DNA of 14,370 nucleotides, taken from NCBI GenBank assembly GCA_030606165.1, contig JAUWGZ010000032.1, positions 1-14,370 of the forward strand. The letters run 5' to 3'. The stretch's first letter is position 1. Each line of letters begins with the position of its first letter. Positions 13,586-14,370 of this stretch are shown here, one piece after another. The notes beneath the pieces are model-generated. The model made no database searches, had not been told where the DNA came from, and was given only the letters and a program-made list of their open reading frames with translations. This DNA comes from Dehalococcoidia bacterium. GTDB lineage: Bacteria; Chloroflexota; Dehalococcoidia; GIF9; AB-539-J10. The translations under genes were made by a program, and so were the position numbers.

Positions 13586-14370
13586 TTAAAGGTTAGGCTC
13601 TAAAGCGCCAGTGTCTATATTCTGGGTTGTGGTTTGTTCGCTTTCAACCTGTACATCAGATATGAAACCCAGTACCTCCCCAAAGTCCGCGCCGTCATAT
13701 CCGGCGACAACCAGGTCGTAGGTTCCAGCAGCTAGGAAGGGTATTCTGTAATCGTCTTCGTCACACATTTTCCCGCTGTTAATTGCATTGGGAAATCTGG
13801 ATTCCGGATATACCGGGTCATCATCTTCTGTGTCAGCCCAGGTTCCATCTTCGTAGGCAAAAACAATTGTATCCGTGTAGTTAGAACTATTTGTAATTGA
13901 GCCGCGGATGCTCCCAGCTTGATTGTTGACTACCAGCCTGATTGTTGGCTTTAAGATGTAGAATGCCGCTACAACCACAGCTTTACGAACATCGAAGTCC
14001 GCGGTAACCACCACAGTTCCATTAACAGGCACTTTGTATTGACCTATCGCTTTATAACCTGTTTCTCCACCACTTGGGACGAAGAGAGACTCGGTGGAAT
14101 TATCGGCAAATTCTATATAACAGCCTGGACTGGCCGGGTTTTGACCCATTTCTGGAATATCCAGCATAAAGCGAATTTGAGTGAAATGCCCACCAGGTAA
14201 TGTCAAGTCACCTAATAAAGTGGAATTCCCCCCGGTTAACTCCAATAAGTTATATGTTTTAGGGCCTTCAAATTCTTCACACGTTATCCATTGCTCACCC
14301 AGATGATATTGGATTTCATTAATAGTGATATAAACACCTGTAACATTTTCAGCGTCTAGCGGCGCATCGG
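13586..14370 (-). CDS. DUF4382-type exported protein, C-terminal part (runs off right edge)
   Basis: The frame stays open to the right edge, so the start lies outside; a TTG at 14243-14245 is internal and not the true start. At the edge it reads DAPLDAENVTGVYITINEIQ and then GPKTYNLLELTGGNSTLLGDLTLPGGHFTQIRFML, the strand pattern of DUF4382 domains (DAP...V...I, then L-L-L-G, then the lpaG.y.qIRl step), which are found in exported or surface proteins. After about residue 110 of the visible part, a second beta domain of carboxypeptidase-regulatory type follows: GSIRGSITNSSNYTDTIVFAYEDG and later FLAAGTYDLVVAGYD. About 261 codons are in the window. A signal peptide or lipobox is expected outside the window. 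Function, possibly surface or binding, is unknown. Confidence 0.8.
   Translation of the reverse strand, partial: DAPLDAENVTGVYITINEIQYHLGEQWITCEEFEGPKTYNLLELTGGNSTLLGDLTLPGGHFTQIRFMLDIPEMGQNPASPGCYIEFADNSTESLFVPSGGETGYKAIGQYKVPVNGTVVVTADFDVRKAVVVAAFYILKPTIRLVVNNQAGSIRGSITNSSNYTDTIVFAYEDGTWADTEDDDPVYPESRFPNAINSGKMCDEDDYRIPFLAAGTYDLVVAGYDGADFGEVLGFISDVQVESEQTTTQNIDTGALEPNL

Noticed and set aside
1..14370. CRISPR array or complete insertion sequence
   Set aside because: No regularly spaced repeats and no transposase gene were seen.

Overview
The window looks like a piece of an anaerobic, mesophilic bacterial chromosome, most likely a Chloroflexota (Dehalococcoidia-like) genome. This guess rests on the style of the proteins: a BcrC/HgdB-like dehydratase with its ATPase activator, a type I-beta DAHP synthase, a Memo-family protein, a DUF4382 protein, a bacterial type A RNase P RNA, and several small uncharacterised proteins. 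I could not test the taxonomy. The left 6.3 kb is visibly GC-richer and tightly packed. The middle (6.3-8.4 kb) and the far right (13.0-13.6 kb) are AT-richer, gene-poor and hold gene remnants.

Left block (1-4.87 kb, minus strand): one compact five-gene operon. In transcription order it encodes a metallo-beta-lactamase-fold hydrolase, a 2-hydroxyacyl-CoA dehydratase/benzoyl-CoA reductase-like subunit, its BadF/HgdC-type ATPase activator (stop and start share one base), a GlcD-type FAD-linked 2-hydroxyacid dehydrogenase, and a class I/II aminotransferase that runs off the left edge. Together these resemble the reductive branch of amino-acid fermentation: amino acid to 2-oxoacid to 2-hydroxyacid, then 2-hydroxyacyl-CoA to enoyl-CoA. 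A CoA-transferase or ligase and a second dehydratase subunit are not seen. A candidate promoter, palindromes and a decayed copy of the hydrolase C-terminus lie upstream.

Next (5.0-6.3 kb): aroF (DAHP synthase, minus) and, divergent from it, an orphan zinc-finger end of a formamidopyrimidine-DNA glycosylase (pseudogene).

Middle (6.3-8.4 kb): a small lipoprotein and a 100-aa conserved-looking protein, both minus strand with strong ribosome binding sites, separated by non-coding DNA with a perfect hairpin, a 16-base direct repeat and a cryptic ATGA-coupled ORF pair. Then rnpB (plus strand, about 8394-8804) with its own promoter, a 75-aa protein that may be leaderless, and a YfcE/MJ0936-type phosphodiesterase.

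Right (9.77-14.37 kb, all minus strand): a Memo-family protein preceded by a charged-tail hypothetical protein, a small four-cysteine protein, a tyrosine-recombinase C-terminal fragment, a complete XerC/D-like tyrosine recombinase with a good promoter, an empty AT-rich 0.5 kb, and the C-terminal part of a DUF4382 protein that continues past the right edge. No tRNA, CRISPR array or complete insertion sequence was found.
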